A program made the translations under genes and the position numbers. Positions 1 through 7,404 of a DNA stretch of 7,978 nt are shown here, in pieces. How positions within the stretch are numbered: position 1 is the stretch's first letter; every line of letters begins with the position of its first letter. The notes beneath the pieces are model-generated. The model saw only the letters and a list, made by a program, of their open reading frames with translations, did not search any database and had not been told where the DNA came from. Origin of the DNA: Bacteroidales bacterium. GTDB lineage: Bacteria > Bacteroidota > Bacteroidia > Bacteroidales > VadinHA17. The stretch is taken from assembly GCA_013314865.1 (NCBI GenBank), contig JABUEV010000093.1:1-7978 (forward strand), in the 5' to 3' direction.

Positions 1-1075
1 TCCCCTCAACTCTCTTTTCGGGTGGAATATAAAAACTGTCATCATTTTAAGCGGTATGGCCGTAATGCTTTATTCAATGATTGGCGGCATTAAAGCAGTG
101 CTCTGGACAGATGCAATACAGGGATTAATACTTATAACAGGAGCTGTGACATGCGCATTATTCATCACATTTTCCATGCCTGAAGGTCCTGAACAGCTGT
201 TCAGGATTGCCATTGAAAACAAAAAATTCTCACTGGGGAGCTTTGGTACAAGTCTGAAGGAATCAACATTCTGGGTTATTCTTATTTACGGGTTGTTTAT
301 AAACCTTCAGAATTTCGGTATTGATCAGAATTATATACAACGGTACATGGCTTCAAAATCAGATAAATCAGCCAAAAGATCAACGCTTTTTGGCTCATTG
401 CTTTATCTGCCTGTCTCATTGGTTTTTTTCTATATCGGAACTGCTCTATTTTCGTATTACACGTCTCAGCCCGGACTTCTTCCTGAAAGCTTAAATCAGC
501 CCGGCTCCGCCGATAAGGTCTTTCCTTACTTCATAGTTAACAGTCTGCCTGCGGGGCTGACCGGATTGCTAATTGCTTCCATATTCGCCGCAGGAATGAG
601 TACCGTATCAACAAGCCTGAACAGCTCTGCCACTATTATTCTGACAGACTATTTCAGGAAATTCTCGGCTAAAAAGCTGAGCCTGAAACATGAAATGAGC
701 GTCCTGTATGCTTCATCCTTTGGAGTGGGAACTGCCGGCATAATCATTGCCCTGTTGCTTGTCGGCGTGGAAAGTGTGCTTGATGCATGGTGGGCGCTTG
801 CATCTGTATTCAGCGGAGGAATGCTGGGATTGTTCCTGATGGGGTACCTGGTAAGAAAAGCCTCTAACAAAGATGCCATTGCGGGTATTATTGCCGGAAT
901 AATAATAATTGCGTGGATGAGCCTTTCTCCGGTAATCTTTAAGGGAGATACACTTGCAGGTCTGAGTAGTCAGTTTAATCCCAACCTGGCTATAGTTTTC
1001 GGTACTTCTGCTATATTCCTTACCGGATTTCTGTCTGCAATTCTTTTCAACAGAAACAGGAAAAAAAATCTATAG
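1..1075 (+). CDS. Sodium:solute symporter (SSS family), C-terminal part
   Basis: This is a 5'-truncated gene. The reading frame is open from base 2, before the first in-frame ATG at 56, so that ATG is internal. About 357 residues are present; SSS proteins usually have about 500, so roughly the first third lies outside the window. The protein is strongly hydrophobic with many membrane segments. Family-typical stretches are the GGIKAVLWTDAIQ loop near the left edge, a QNYIQRYMASKS loop (about bases 325-360), and the small-residue and Ser/Thr-rich helix AAGMSTVSTSLNSSA (about 587-636), which in this family contributes to the Na2 sodium site. It should couple Na+ entry to uptake of an organic solute across the inner membrane. 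The substrate cannot be read from this fragment. SSS members carry sugars, sialic acid, proline or carboxylates. A sialidase-like gene lies downstream but an unrelated gene separates the two. Confidence 0.9.
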   Translation, partial: PLNSLFGWNIKTVIILSGMAVMLYSMIGGIKAVLWTDAIQGLILITGAVTCALFITFSMPEGPEQLFRIAIENKKFSLGSFGTSLKESTFWVILIYGLFINLQNFGIDQNYIQRYMASKSDKSAKRSTLFGSLLYLPVSLVFFYIGTALFSYYTSQPGLLPESLNQPGSADKVFPYFIVNSLPAGLTGLLIASIFAAGMSTVSTSLNSSATIILTDYFRKFSAKKLSLKHEMSVLYASSFGVGTAGIIIALLLVGVESVLDAWWALASVFSGGMLGLFLMGYLVRKASNKDAIAGIIAGIIIIAWMSLSPVIFKGDTLAGLSSQFNPNLAIVFGTSAIFLTGFLSAILFNRNRKKNL

Positions 1076-1235
1076 TTTTTTCTCATTCGGGAATCTAATT
1101 AAAAATATTGAATATCAGCGTTGTTGTATACCGTGTATTTCCATCGAGGGTTAGTGAAATTGAAAAATAATACTAAAAATACGAATCCGCAGGAAACCCT
1201 GAAAAACTTTGCCGTTTCTTATTCTGCATAAATTT

Positions 1236-1267
1236 TTTGCATTGTGTTTTTGTAAGTTTTAACTTTG
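1236..1267 (+). promoter_or_regulatory. Bacteroidota-type sigma-A promoter for the TIR gene
   Basis: A TTTG at 1236-1239 is followed, after a 20-bp spacer, by TAACTTTG at 1260-1267. The known Bacteroidota housekeeping promoter is TTTG, a 17-23 bp spacer, then TAnnTTTG, so both boxes and the spacing match. Transcription would begin a few bases after 1267, giving a leader of about 40 nt before the ATG at 1314. No SD sequence precedes that ATG, which is normal for the phylum. The promoter suggests the TIR gene is transcribed separately from the symporter. Confidence 0.6.
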
Positions 1268-1313
1268 AAATAATACAGTTAAAAGTTCATTGTTAACTTA
1301 AATACTTTCAGAT

Positions 1314-3503
1314 ATGGCAAGTATTATTCCTGGTTACGAGTATGATATATTTATCAGTTACCGTCAGAAAGACAACAAATACGATGGATGGGTCACAGAA
1401 TTCATCAGCCATCTGAAAAAAGAGATTGAAGCCACGTTCAAGGAGGATATCTCGATATACTTTGATGAGAATCCGCATGACGGACTTCTGGAGATCCATA
1501 ATGTTGACAAAAGTCTCGAAAACAAACTTAAGTCTGTGATATTTATGCCTATTATATCACAGACATACTGCGATCCAAAAAGCTTTGCCTGGCAAAATGA
1601 GTTTGTAGCTTTTAACAAAATGGCATCTTCCGAGCCGATCGGAAGGGATGTCAAACTCCCTTCAGGCAATGTTTGCAGCAGGATAATTCCGATAAAGATT
1701 CATGACCTCGATCCGGCTGATACCGAACTGCTTGAAACGGAATTAGGATGCCGTTTGCGCTCTATTGATTTCATTTTTTCAAGCGCAGGGGTCAACAGAC
1801 CGCTTAAACCTGACGATAACCCGGATAAAAACCTCAACAAGACTTACTACCGCGATCAGATCAATAAAGTAGCCAATGCTGTAAAAGAAATTATCTACAG
1901 CCTGCACCCGGAACAGCAAAAAAGGATTAAAAAAACTTATCAGACATATGGTAAAAAGGATATCTCTGAGGTAAAACCATCAATTGGCTATGAGAAAAAA
2001 GCAAAACCTGGAAGAATATTGACAACTTCAGTATTCTGGGTTTCACTGGGTATTCTGGCATTGATTGCATTTCTGATTTTAGTTCCGAAATTATTTCTTA
2101 AAACCAAATCTGAAATATCGGGTTCTGATCTTGTAAAAAAAGCTATAGCAGTATTGCCTGTTTCAAATTTCACAGGAAATCCGGAACTTGATTTTATAGC
2201 TTCAGGGATCCAGAGAACCCTGTGCAGTCAGTTGGGTCAGCTAAGCAATCTCATTGTAAGACCCGATCTTTCGACCATGCAGTTCAAGGACACCAAAGAG
2301 CCTCCTCAGCAGATTGCCAAAAAGCTTAGTGTTAATAACATAATCCAATCATCGATTATTGGTTCAGAAGAAAATCTGCAGATAGAGGTCAGTCTTATAG
2401 AAGCTTTTCCATCAGAAAAAGTGATCTGGAGCTCGACCTTCAATCAGAGCTGGAACAATATTACTTCAACATACAACGAAATAATACGACGGATAATGGA
2501 TGGAATAAAGGTCCGCATTCTTCCGGAGGATGAAGAGAAGATTTCCGGCAGGCGAAACCATCATCCTGAAATTCTTAAAGCATATGACAGAGGGCTTTAT
2601 TTCATGAACAAAAGAACAGCAGAGGATTTTGAGAAGGGTTTAAAATGTTTCAATGAGGCAATTGAAATTGATCCTGCTGATCCGTTACCCTATCTTGGTC
2701 TTGCAATCGGATATAGTACTGCAGGCCACACCTCACCTGTAGCCCAGGATGCATCAAACCTGGCAAAAGGGTATGCACTTAAAGCTCTCTCACTCGATTC
2801 AACGCTCGCAGATGCCCATGCAGTCCTTGCAATGAGATATCTTTATACAGAGTGGGATTTCCCTGCTGCTGAACGGTCATTGAAGCGGGCCATGGAGTTA
2901 AATCCGAATATACCGTCAGTACATTACACATATGGCTGGTACCTTGCACTTCTCAATAAAATTGATGATGCGGCATCATCAATGAAGAAAGCGATTGAAA
3001 TTGATCCTACCGACCAGGTTGCACAGGGATATCTCTCGTGGCTGTATCTCTATTTTGGAAGATACGAGGATGCACTCAGGGAAGGGCAGAAACTGCTTCA
3101 GCTTCAATCCGACAGCACACTTGCATATTACCTGATCGGTTCTGCTTATTCGGAAATGGGTATGCATTTTGAAGCAATTGAGGCATGCAAAAAGAGCCTG
3201 GCTATAAGCCCCGGATATGAAAGCGGTCTTGCTATTGCTTATGCAAATGCTGGACAGAAAGAAAAAGCTCTTGAAGTCGTTAAAGAAATGGAGAAAAACA
3301 GGGATTACTGGTGGTATGCCTGGGGCCTTGCTGAAGTTTATGCCAAACTGGGCGAAAAACAAAAAGCTATCGACTGTCTTGAAATTGCCTATAAAAACCA
3401 TGGTGATTTCATGCCCTGGATGAAGTCGGACATTTATTTCAAGCCATTAATGAATGAGCCCAGGTTCATTGAACTGGTTAACAGTCTTAAACTGCCTGTC
3501 TGA
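1314..3503 (+). CDS. TIR domain / transmembrane / TolB-like / TPR-repeat protein
   Basis: A 729-residue multidomain protein. Residues 9 to about 160 form a TIR domain: YDIFISYRQKD (10-20) is box 1, ISIYFDENPHDG (46-57) lies where the BB loop is expected, and FAWQNEF (91-97) places Glu96 where catalytic TIR NADases have their glutamate. A linker rich in charged residues ends in one membrane helix (about 238-258). Residues about 274-400 resemble the TolB N-terminal/FlgO-like domain (AIAVLPVSNFTGNPELDFIASG). From about 421 to 697 there are TPR-type repeats, with FNEAIEIDPADPLPY, LKRAMELNPNIPSVHY and MKKAIEIDPTDQVAQGY marking repeat boundaries. The tail (SDIYFKPLMNEPRFIELV) is typical of TolB/TPR proteins. 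The same membrane-TolB-TPR half is found behind wHTH domains (CadC-like) and adenylate cyclase domains, so I infer a sensor with TIR as cytoplasmic output. The ligand and whether TIR cleaves NAD+ are unknown. Start: ATG directly before the TIR domain. Confidence 0.85.
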   Translation: MASIIPGYEYDIFISYRQKDNKYDGWVTEFISHLKKEIEATFKEDISIYFDENPHDGLLEIHNVDKSLENKLKSVIFMPIISQTYCDPKSFAWQNEFVAFNKMASSEPIGRDVKLPSGNVCSRIIPIKIHDLDPADTELLETELGCRLRSIDFIFSSAGVNRPLKPDDNPDKNLNKTYYRDQINKVANAVKEIIYSLHPEQQKRIKKTYQTYGKKDISEVKPSIGYEKKAKPGRILTTSVFWVSLGILALIAFLILVPKLFLKTKSEISGSDLVKKAIAVLPVSNFTGNPELDFIASGIQRTLCSQLGQLSNLIVRPDLSTMQFKDTKEPPQQIAKKLSVNNIIQSSIIGSEENLQIEVSLIEAFPSEKVIWSSTFNQSWNNITSTYNEIIRRIMDGIKVRILPEDEEKISGRRNHHPEILKAYDRGLYFMNKRTAEDFEKGLKCFNEAIEIDPADPLPYLGLAIGYSTAGHTSPVAQDASNLAKGYALKALSLDSTLADAHAVLAMRYLYTEWDFPAAERSLKRAMELNPNIPSVHYTYGWYLALLNKIDDAASSMKKAIEIDPTDQVAQGYLSWLYLYFGRYEDALREGQKLLQLQSDSTLAYYLIGSAYSEMGMHFEAIEACKKSLAISPGYESGLAIAYANAGQKEKALEVVKEMEKNRDYWWYAWGLAEVYAKLGEKQKAIDCLEIAYKNHGDFMPWMKSDIYFKPLMNEPRFIELVNSLKLPV

Positions 3504-3766
3504 ATAATTAATTTTACGTTATACAAGGTCTCAGATCCCGTTCCGGAAGATTTCTTCCTCTGAACTTCTGCCAGGTCAAACGAAGGATAAAATTACTATC
3601 CATCATGATGTGGATAAGAAAATGGATTATTTTTATGGGGAGATTTAATACCTTGATATTAGAAGAAGCCCCCGTGAGGGGAATATTATAGATCAAAACA
3701 ATTACATCAATTTGATTAAATCTTGTTTTTCAAAGTTTAAAATTTTGTCGGACATTACGGAAAAAA

Positions 3767-4834
3767 ATGAAAAATTTATTAAGCCTAATTTTGCTGGCAT
3801 TATTTATGAAATCTGTCAGTCTGGATGCACAATTTTCGGATAATGACTGCATTATAAAATCTGAATTCATTTACAGGGCTGAAGATGTAAGCTTCCCCAG
3901 TTGCCATGCCTCCACTATCACTGAAATATCCGGCGGTTTGCTTGCAGCATGGTTCGGCGGCACTGCTGAGAGGAATAAGGATGTGACAATCTGGGTTAGC
4001 AGATATGAGGATGGAAAATGGTCACTTCCTGTTGAAGTGGCTGACGGAATTCAGCATAAGGATAAAAGATACCCCTGCTGGAATCCGGTTTTGTTTAATA
4101 CCGGTAAAGAAATCCTGTTATTTTACAAAGTAGGACCGAGTCCGTCAGAATGGTGGGGTGAAATGAAAACTTCGAATGACAACGGTCACAGCTGGAGCAG
4201 AGCATACCGTCTTCCGGAAGATATCATTGGGCCCGTGAAAAACAAACCTGTTATGCTTCCGTCGGGCGAACTGCTTTGTCCGTCAAGCACAGAGCACGAC
4301 GGATGGAGGGTGCATATGGAAATCACTTCTGATACCGGGGTTTCATGGGAAAGAACAGCCCCGTTAAATGAGAAAAACATAGATGCAATTCAACCGGCTA
4401 TACTCATTCTGCCTGAAGGAAAGATTCTGATCCTTTGCAGAAGCAAACAGTCGCAGATTCTTACTTCCTGGTCGGAGAATAACGGGAGGAGCTGGAGTTC
4501 TCTCGTACCTTCAGGAATCCCTAACCCCAATTCCGGACTGGATGCGGTCACCCTTAAAGACGGAAGACACCTGCTCGTTTATAACCATCTTAAAACAGGA
4601 CGCAATATGCTTAATGTTGCGCTTTCATATAATGGATTAAGATGGGAAGCAGTACTCATCCTTGAAAATGACTCAAAGGGGACCGAATATTCATATCCTG
4701 CAGTGATACAGTCGTCTGACGGACTGGTGCACATTACATACACATGGAACCGGAAACTGATAAAACATGTCGTAATTGACCCTTCAGCTATTGATACGGA
4801 ACCTATCATTAGCGGCAACTGGCCGGGGATGTGA
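3767..4834 (+). CDS. Exported BNR/Asp-box sialidase-like protein
   Basis: A 355-residue protein with an N-terminal signal peptide (KNLLSLILLALF core, likely cleavage near residue 21 before Gln22), so it is periplasmic or surface-located. The mature part resembles the BNR_2 sialidase-superfamily six-bladed propeller. The hallmark N-terminal motif is CHASTITEISGGLLAAWFGG (46-65). Three Asp boxes of the S-x-D-x-G-x-S-W type are visible at 136-143, 187-194 and 236-243 (the third has Asn for Asp), plus a decayed one at 287-293. I do not see the Arg-Ile-Pro (FRIP) motif that opens classical GH33 sialidases, so true sialidase activity is not assured; another glycan-active or lectin-like role is possible. 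No SD sequence precedes the ATG. The gene ends 6 bp from the stop of the convergent Nramp-like gene. The upstream SSS symporter could import a released sugar, but the TIR gene lies between them. Confidence 0.8.
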   Translation: MKNLLSLILLALFMKSVSLDAQFSDNDCIIKSEFIYRAEDVSFPSCHASTITEISGGLLAAWFGGTAERNKDVTIWVSRYEDGKWSLPVEVADGIQHKDKRYPCWNPVLFNTGKEILLFYKVGPSPSEWWGEMKTSNDNGHSWSRAYRLPEDIIGPVKNKPVMLPSGELLCPSSTEHDGWRVHMEITSDTGVSWERTAPLNEKNIDAIQPAILILPEGKILILCRSKQSQILTSWSENNGRSWSSLVPSGIPNPNSGLDAVTLKDGRHLLVYNHLKTGRNMLNVALSYNGLRWEAVLILENDSKGTEYSYPAVIQSSDGLVHITYTWNRKLIKHVVIDPSAIDTEPIISGNWPGM

Positions 4835-4840
4835 GATTAT

Positions 4841-6088
4841 TCAGGACACTGCCGGCATAATGAGAAGCATAGCCGACAGAATGGTGAGGATAATGACTGA
4901 ACTCCAGCCAATGACGTTCTGATAGGGTTTGTTAATATGGGTTCCCATCAGCTTCTTATTGTTAATCAACAGCATCATGCTGATAAGTATCACAGGGAGG
5001 AGAATCCCGTTCAGAACCTGTGTCCAGATGGAAATCTCAATAAGCGGTGCATTGGGAATCAAGATGATAAAAACAGAGAGTATTAATATGCCCGTATAAA
5101 GCGAGTAAAACTCTTTTGCTTCATTCCATTTTTTATCTATGCCGGCCTCAAAACCAAAAGCTTCGCATATATAGAAAGAGGTAGCCAAAGGAAGTATTGT
5201 GGCCGAGAATACCGAAGCAACGAAGAGTCCAAAAGCAAATACATGCGAGGCAAGTTCACCGGCCAGCGGTTTAAGGGCAAGAGCTGCATCCTTTGCCTCA
5301 GAAATTACTATTCCCTGTGGATGCAGGGTTGCACCGCATGCCACCATTATGAAAAAAGCCACAACCACTGTCACTATACAGCCTACTATTATATCAATAA
5401 GTGTGTATTTGTAGTTTTTCATCTCCAGACCCTTTTCGATGACCGACGCCTGCATGTAAAACTGCATCCAGGGAGCAATGGTTGTCCCTACCAGCGCAAT
5501 AACCATAGCCAGACTCCGGGTGTTCATTTCCATCCGCGGCCTTATAATGGCTGAACCTATCTCGCCCCACTCAGGTTTACTCATCAGTGCCGATACAACA
5601 TAGGTCAAAAGTGAAGCACTGAAGACAAGGAAAATCCGTTCAGCAACCTGATAGGTCCCTTTTACAACCAGTATCCAGATTAGGATTGCTGATATAGGTA
5701 CAGAAATATAACGGGTAATACCGAATATCTCAAGGCTTCCTGCCACACCGGCGAATTCAGTTGTTGTGTTTCCTATATTTGATATCAGCAGACCTATGAA
5801 AATAAAAAAAGTGATTTTAAGTCCGGCATTCTCCCTTATGAGATCAGAGAGTCCTTTCCCGGTTACCATACCCATTCTGGCATTCATTTCCTGCACCACA
5901 AGCAGGACAATAAATGAAGGGATTAGTGTCCAGATAAGACCATAACCATATGTTGCACCCGCGACTGAATAAGTAGTGATTCCTCCTGCATCATTGTCAA
6001 CACTTCCTGTAATAATGCCCGGGCCAAGTATGGCTATAAACAGTCCGACCTTCCTGAAAAAGTTCTTTCTTCTTGTTTTACTGAACAT
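4841..6088 (-). CDS. Nramp-related divalent metal transporter, probably Mg2+
   Basis: A 415-residue polytopic membrane protein of the SLC11/Nramp superfamily, of a length that fits the usual 11 helices. TM1 reads GPGIITGSVDNDAGGITTYS. By spacing to the following GYGLIW, DAGG (33-36) aligns with the canonical DPGN, keeping the metal-binding Asp but replacing Asn with Gly. In TM6, APWM (205-208) replaces MPHN, so the metal-selecting Met and the His are lost. In TM3, TEFAGVAG replaces TDxAEVxG. These changes argue against a standard MntH-type Mn2+/Fe2+ transporter and favour the Nramp-like group that includes Mg2+ transporters (NrmT of Clostridium acetobutylicum is the described example). The upstream gene encodes an MgtE-type Mg2+ sensor and overlaps this start by one base (TAATG), so the two are likely cotranslated and cooperate. 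The ATG follows no clear SD sequence, consistent with coupling. Substrate is inferred, not seen. Confidence 0.87.
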   Translation of the reverse strand: MFSKTRRKNFFRKVGLFIAILGPGIITGSVDNDAGGITTYSVAGATYGYGLIWTLIPSFIVLLVVQEMNARMGMVTGKGLSDLIRENAGLKITFFIFIGLLISNIGNTTTEFAGVAGSLEIFGITRYISVPISAILIWILVVKGTYQVAERIFLVFSASLLTYVVSALMSKPEWGEIGSAIIRPRMEMNTRSLAMVIALVGTTIAPWMQFYMQASVIEKGLEMKNYKYTLIDIIVGCIVTVVVAFFIMVACGATLHPQGIVISEAKDAALALKPLAGELASHVFAFGLFVASVFSATILPLATSFYICEAFGFEAGIDKKWNEAKEFYSLYTGILILSVFIILIPNAPLIEISIWTQVLNGILLPVILISMMLLINNKKLMGTHINKPYQNVIGWSSVIILTILSAMLLIMPAVS

Positions 6089-7368
6089 TACTTTTGTCTT
6101 TTGCCTGTTTTCCTTTCACTTATCAGGTCTTCCACAACATCATCCACAACCACCCTCCCCTGAAGCTGGTTATTTTCATCCACGACAGGAACTGCCAGAA
6201 GGTTGTATTTCGATATAAGTTCTGCTATATCATTAAGTTTCTGATCATCCAGGAGGGATATGGGTTCCGGATTCATTATTTCTCTGACTTTTTTTTCAGG
6301 CTGAGCTATGACCAGATCCCGCAAGTCAAAGGAGCCTGCCAGTTCATCGTTCTCTGCGGTCACAAACATGTTATACAGTTCAGAAGGTTCAGGCTTCTTT
6401 TCCCTAAGAAAATTTATCACTTCTTCCACCCTGGTATCAGGTCTGAATGAAAGGAAGTCAGTAGTCATTAAACTGCCCACTGAATTATCAGAATACTCAA
6501 GCAATTCCCTGACTTCCTGGGATGATTCATCATCCATTTCACTAAGAAGCATTTCAGCTTTTTCATCCCCGATTTCGTCAAGTATGTCTGCCACCTCATC
6601 AGCAGGCATTTTCTCAAGGACGTCAGCTACTTTATCCACAGGCAGGTTCTCTACAAGATGAACCTGTGCATGCGGTTCCAGCTCCTCAAGAACATCCGCA
6701 GCTTTTTCTTCATCGAGAGCCGAAAAAACAGAAATACTCGACTTCTTACCCAGATCTTCAAGAATATCTGCCAGATCTGAAGGGTGAAGGGTGTTAAGTC
6801 TCGAATAACTTTTTGACAGCTTTATGTTCAGGTTGGAATAATCAATTGTCTGGACATCATCCCATAATATGTATTTTGTGGGAATATTAACCTTAAAGAG
6901 GGAGAAAAGTCTTTTAAGCGGCTGTCCTATTCCTATTCTTCTGAGTATCCCGTCAATTCCTATGTCAACCGCTATGGCAAAAGTTCCCGTCGAGACTGTG
7001 ACAAGCCTTATGTCGTTTACCCTGACAAGTTTACGGCCGTTAAGGTCAACAATCTGTTTGTCAAGGACATTTTCCACTAGAAGCAGTCCCGTTTCAACTT
7101 CTGCGGCGGGCATTTCAATAAGCTCAGAGCATGTAACATTCAAAAGGTCCCTTGCCTTTACAACCCTGAAAGTCCTGAACGAATAATCCTTTATTTCCTT
7201 TTTAATTCTGAGCCTGATTCCTGTTACAGCCTGCCTGTAAGTATCACTGTCGTCTCCTGAAACAGTAATGGTGATAAGATCCCTGATAACACCAACAGCA
7301 TTTCCGTCGGAGTCAAAGGCTTCCTTGCCAATTATCCCGCTTAAATAAAAAGTTGTGAACGAAGTCAT
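6088..7368 (-). CDS. Soluble PRC-barrel / MgtE N-domain / CBS-pair protein
   Basis: About 426 residues from ATG 7368, with no membrane segment. Two PRC-barrel-like domains come first: GKEAFDSDGNAVGVIRDLI (about 14-32) and, in the second, LDKQIVDLNGRKLVRVNDIR (about 102-121). Residues about 191-290 are an MgtE intracellular N domain, made of acidic helical repeats such as LHPSDLADILEDLG, EEKAADVLEEL, DKVADVLEKM and DEVADILDEIG. The conserved hinge VGSLMTTDF (297-305) leads into a CBS pair (about 302-420). In MgtE these parts bind Mg2+ and gate the channel; the MgtE membrane domain is missing here. The next gene is an Nramp-like transporter overlapping by one base, so I infer this protein senses cytosolic Mg2+ and gates or regulates that transporter. 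Start choice: a GTG at 7374 is in frame, but it lies inside the SD sequence, leaving ATG 7368 with proper spacing. Confidence 0.88.
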   Translation of the reverse strand: MTSFTTFYLSGIIGKEAFDSDGNAVGVIRDLITITVSGDDSDTYRQAVTGIRLRIKKEIKDYSFRTFRVVKARDLLNVTCSELIEMPAAEVETGLLLVENVLDKQIVDLNGRKLVRVNDIRLVTVSTGTFAIAVDIGIDGILRRIGIGQPLKRLFSLFKVNIPTKYILWDDVQTIDYSNLNIKLSKSYSRLNTLHPSDLADILEDLGKKSSISVFSALDEEKAADVLEELEPHAQVHLVENLPVDKVADVLEKMPADEVADILDEIGDEKAEMLLSEMDDESSQEVRELLEYSDNSVGSLMTTDFLSFRPDTRVEEVINFLREKKPEPSELYNMFVTAENDELAGSFDLRDLVIAQPEKKVREIMNPEPISLLDDQKLNDIAELISKYNLLAVPVVDENNQLQGRVVVDDVVEDLISERKTGKRQK

Positions 7369-7371
7369 TGT

Positions 7372-7383
7372 CACCTCCTTTCT
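7372..7383 (-). promoter_or_regulatory. Extended Shine-Dalgarno sequence deciding the start at 7368
   Basis: On the - strand the sequence is AGAAAGGAGGTG, with GGAGG ending 5 nt before the ATG at 7368. All 12 bases are complementary to the usual 16S rRNA tail CACCTCCTTTCT. It fixes the start at ATG 7368 rather than GTG 7374. The other starts in this window (1314, 3767, 6088) have no comparable SD. Confidence 0.85.
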
Positions 7384-7404
7384 CCCTGAAGACAGGAGGA
7401 GGTG
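7372..7404 (-). promoter_or_regulatory. Hairpin sequestering the Shine-Dalgarno sequence
   Basis: In the transcript, CACCUCCU (7404 to 7397) can pair perfectly over 8 bp with AGGAGGUG (7379 to 7372), which is the SD core. Inside the loop, CCUG (7396-7393) can pair with CAGG (7388-7385) around a UCUU tetraloop, leaving a 5-nt bulge on the 3' side. The structure would hide the ribosome site of the PRC-MgtE_N-CBS gene and, through the TAATG junction, could also limit the transporter. The pairing is seen directly; the regulatory role is inferred. Confidence 0.5.

Noticed and set aside
1060..1082. A-tract/T-tract inverted repeat at the end of the symporter gene as a terminator
   Set aside because: The stem is nearly all A-T with the stop codon in the loop; it lacks the GC-rich stem of an intrinsic terminator.
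1105..1115. ATATT-G-AATAT palindrome after the symporter gene
   Set aside because: Short, purely A-T around the centre, and in an AT-rich gap; no reason to call it an operator.
3656..3686. CCCC-GTGA-GGGG hairpin with flanking ATATT/AATAT pairing upstream of the sialidase-like gene
   Set aside because: Only 4 bp plus a distant 5-bp A-T helix with a 9-nt bulge and no T-run after it. A GNRA-type loop is suggestive but not enough to call a terminator or an RNA element.
3711..3747. Promoter for the sialidase-like gene: TTTG at 3711 and AAATTTTG at 3740-3747
   Set aside because: The downstream box has one mismatch and the 25-bp spacer exceeds the usual 17-23, leaving a very short leader. Possible, but not supported well enough.
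5199..5554. Open frames of 71 and 103 codons on the + strand inside the Nramp-like gene
   Set aside because: They lie antisense within a clear membrane-protein gene and have no recognisable protein features or start signals.
7372..7374. GTG start codon at 7374 for the PRC-MgtE_N-CBS gene, adding two residues
   Set aside because: The GTG lies within the SD sequence itself; ATG 7368 is correctly spaced from GGAGG.
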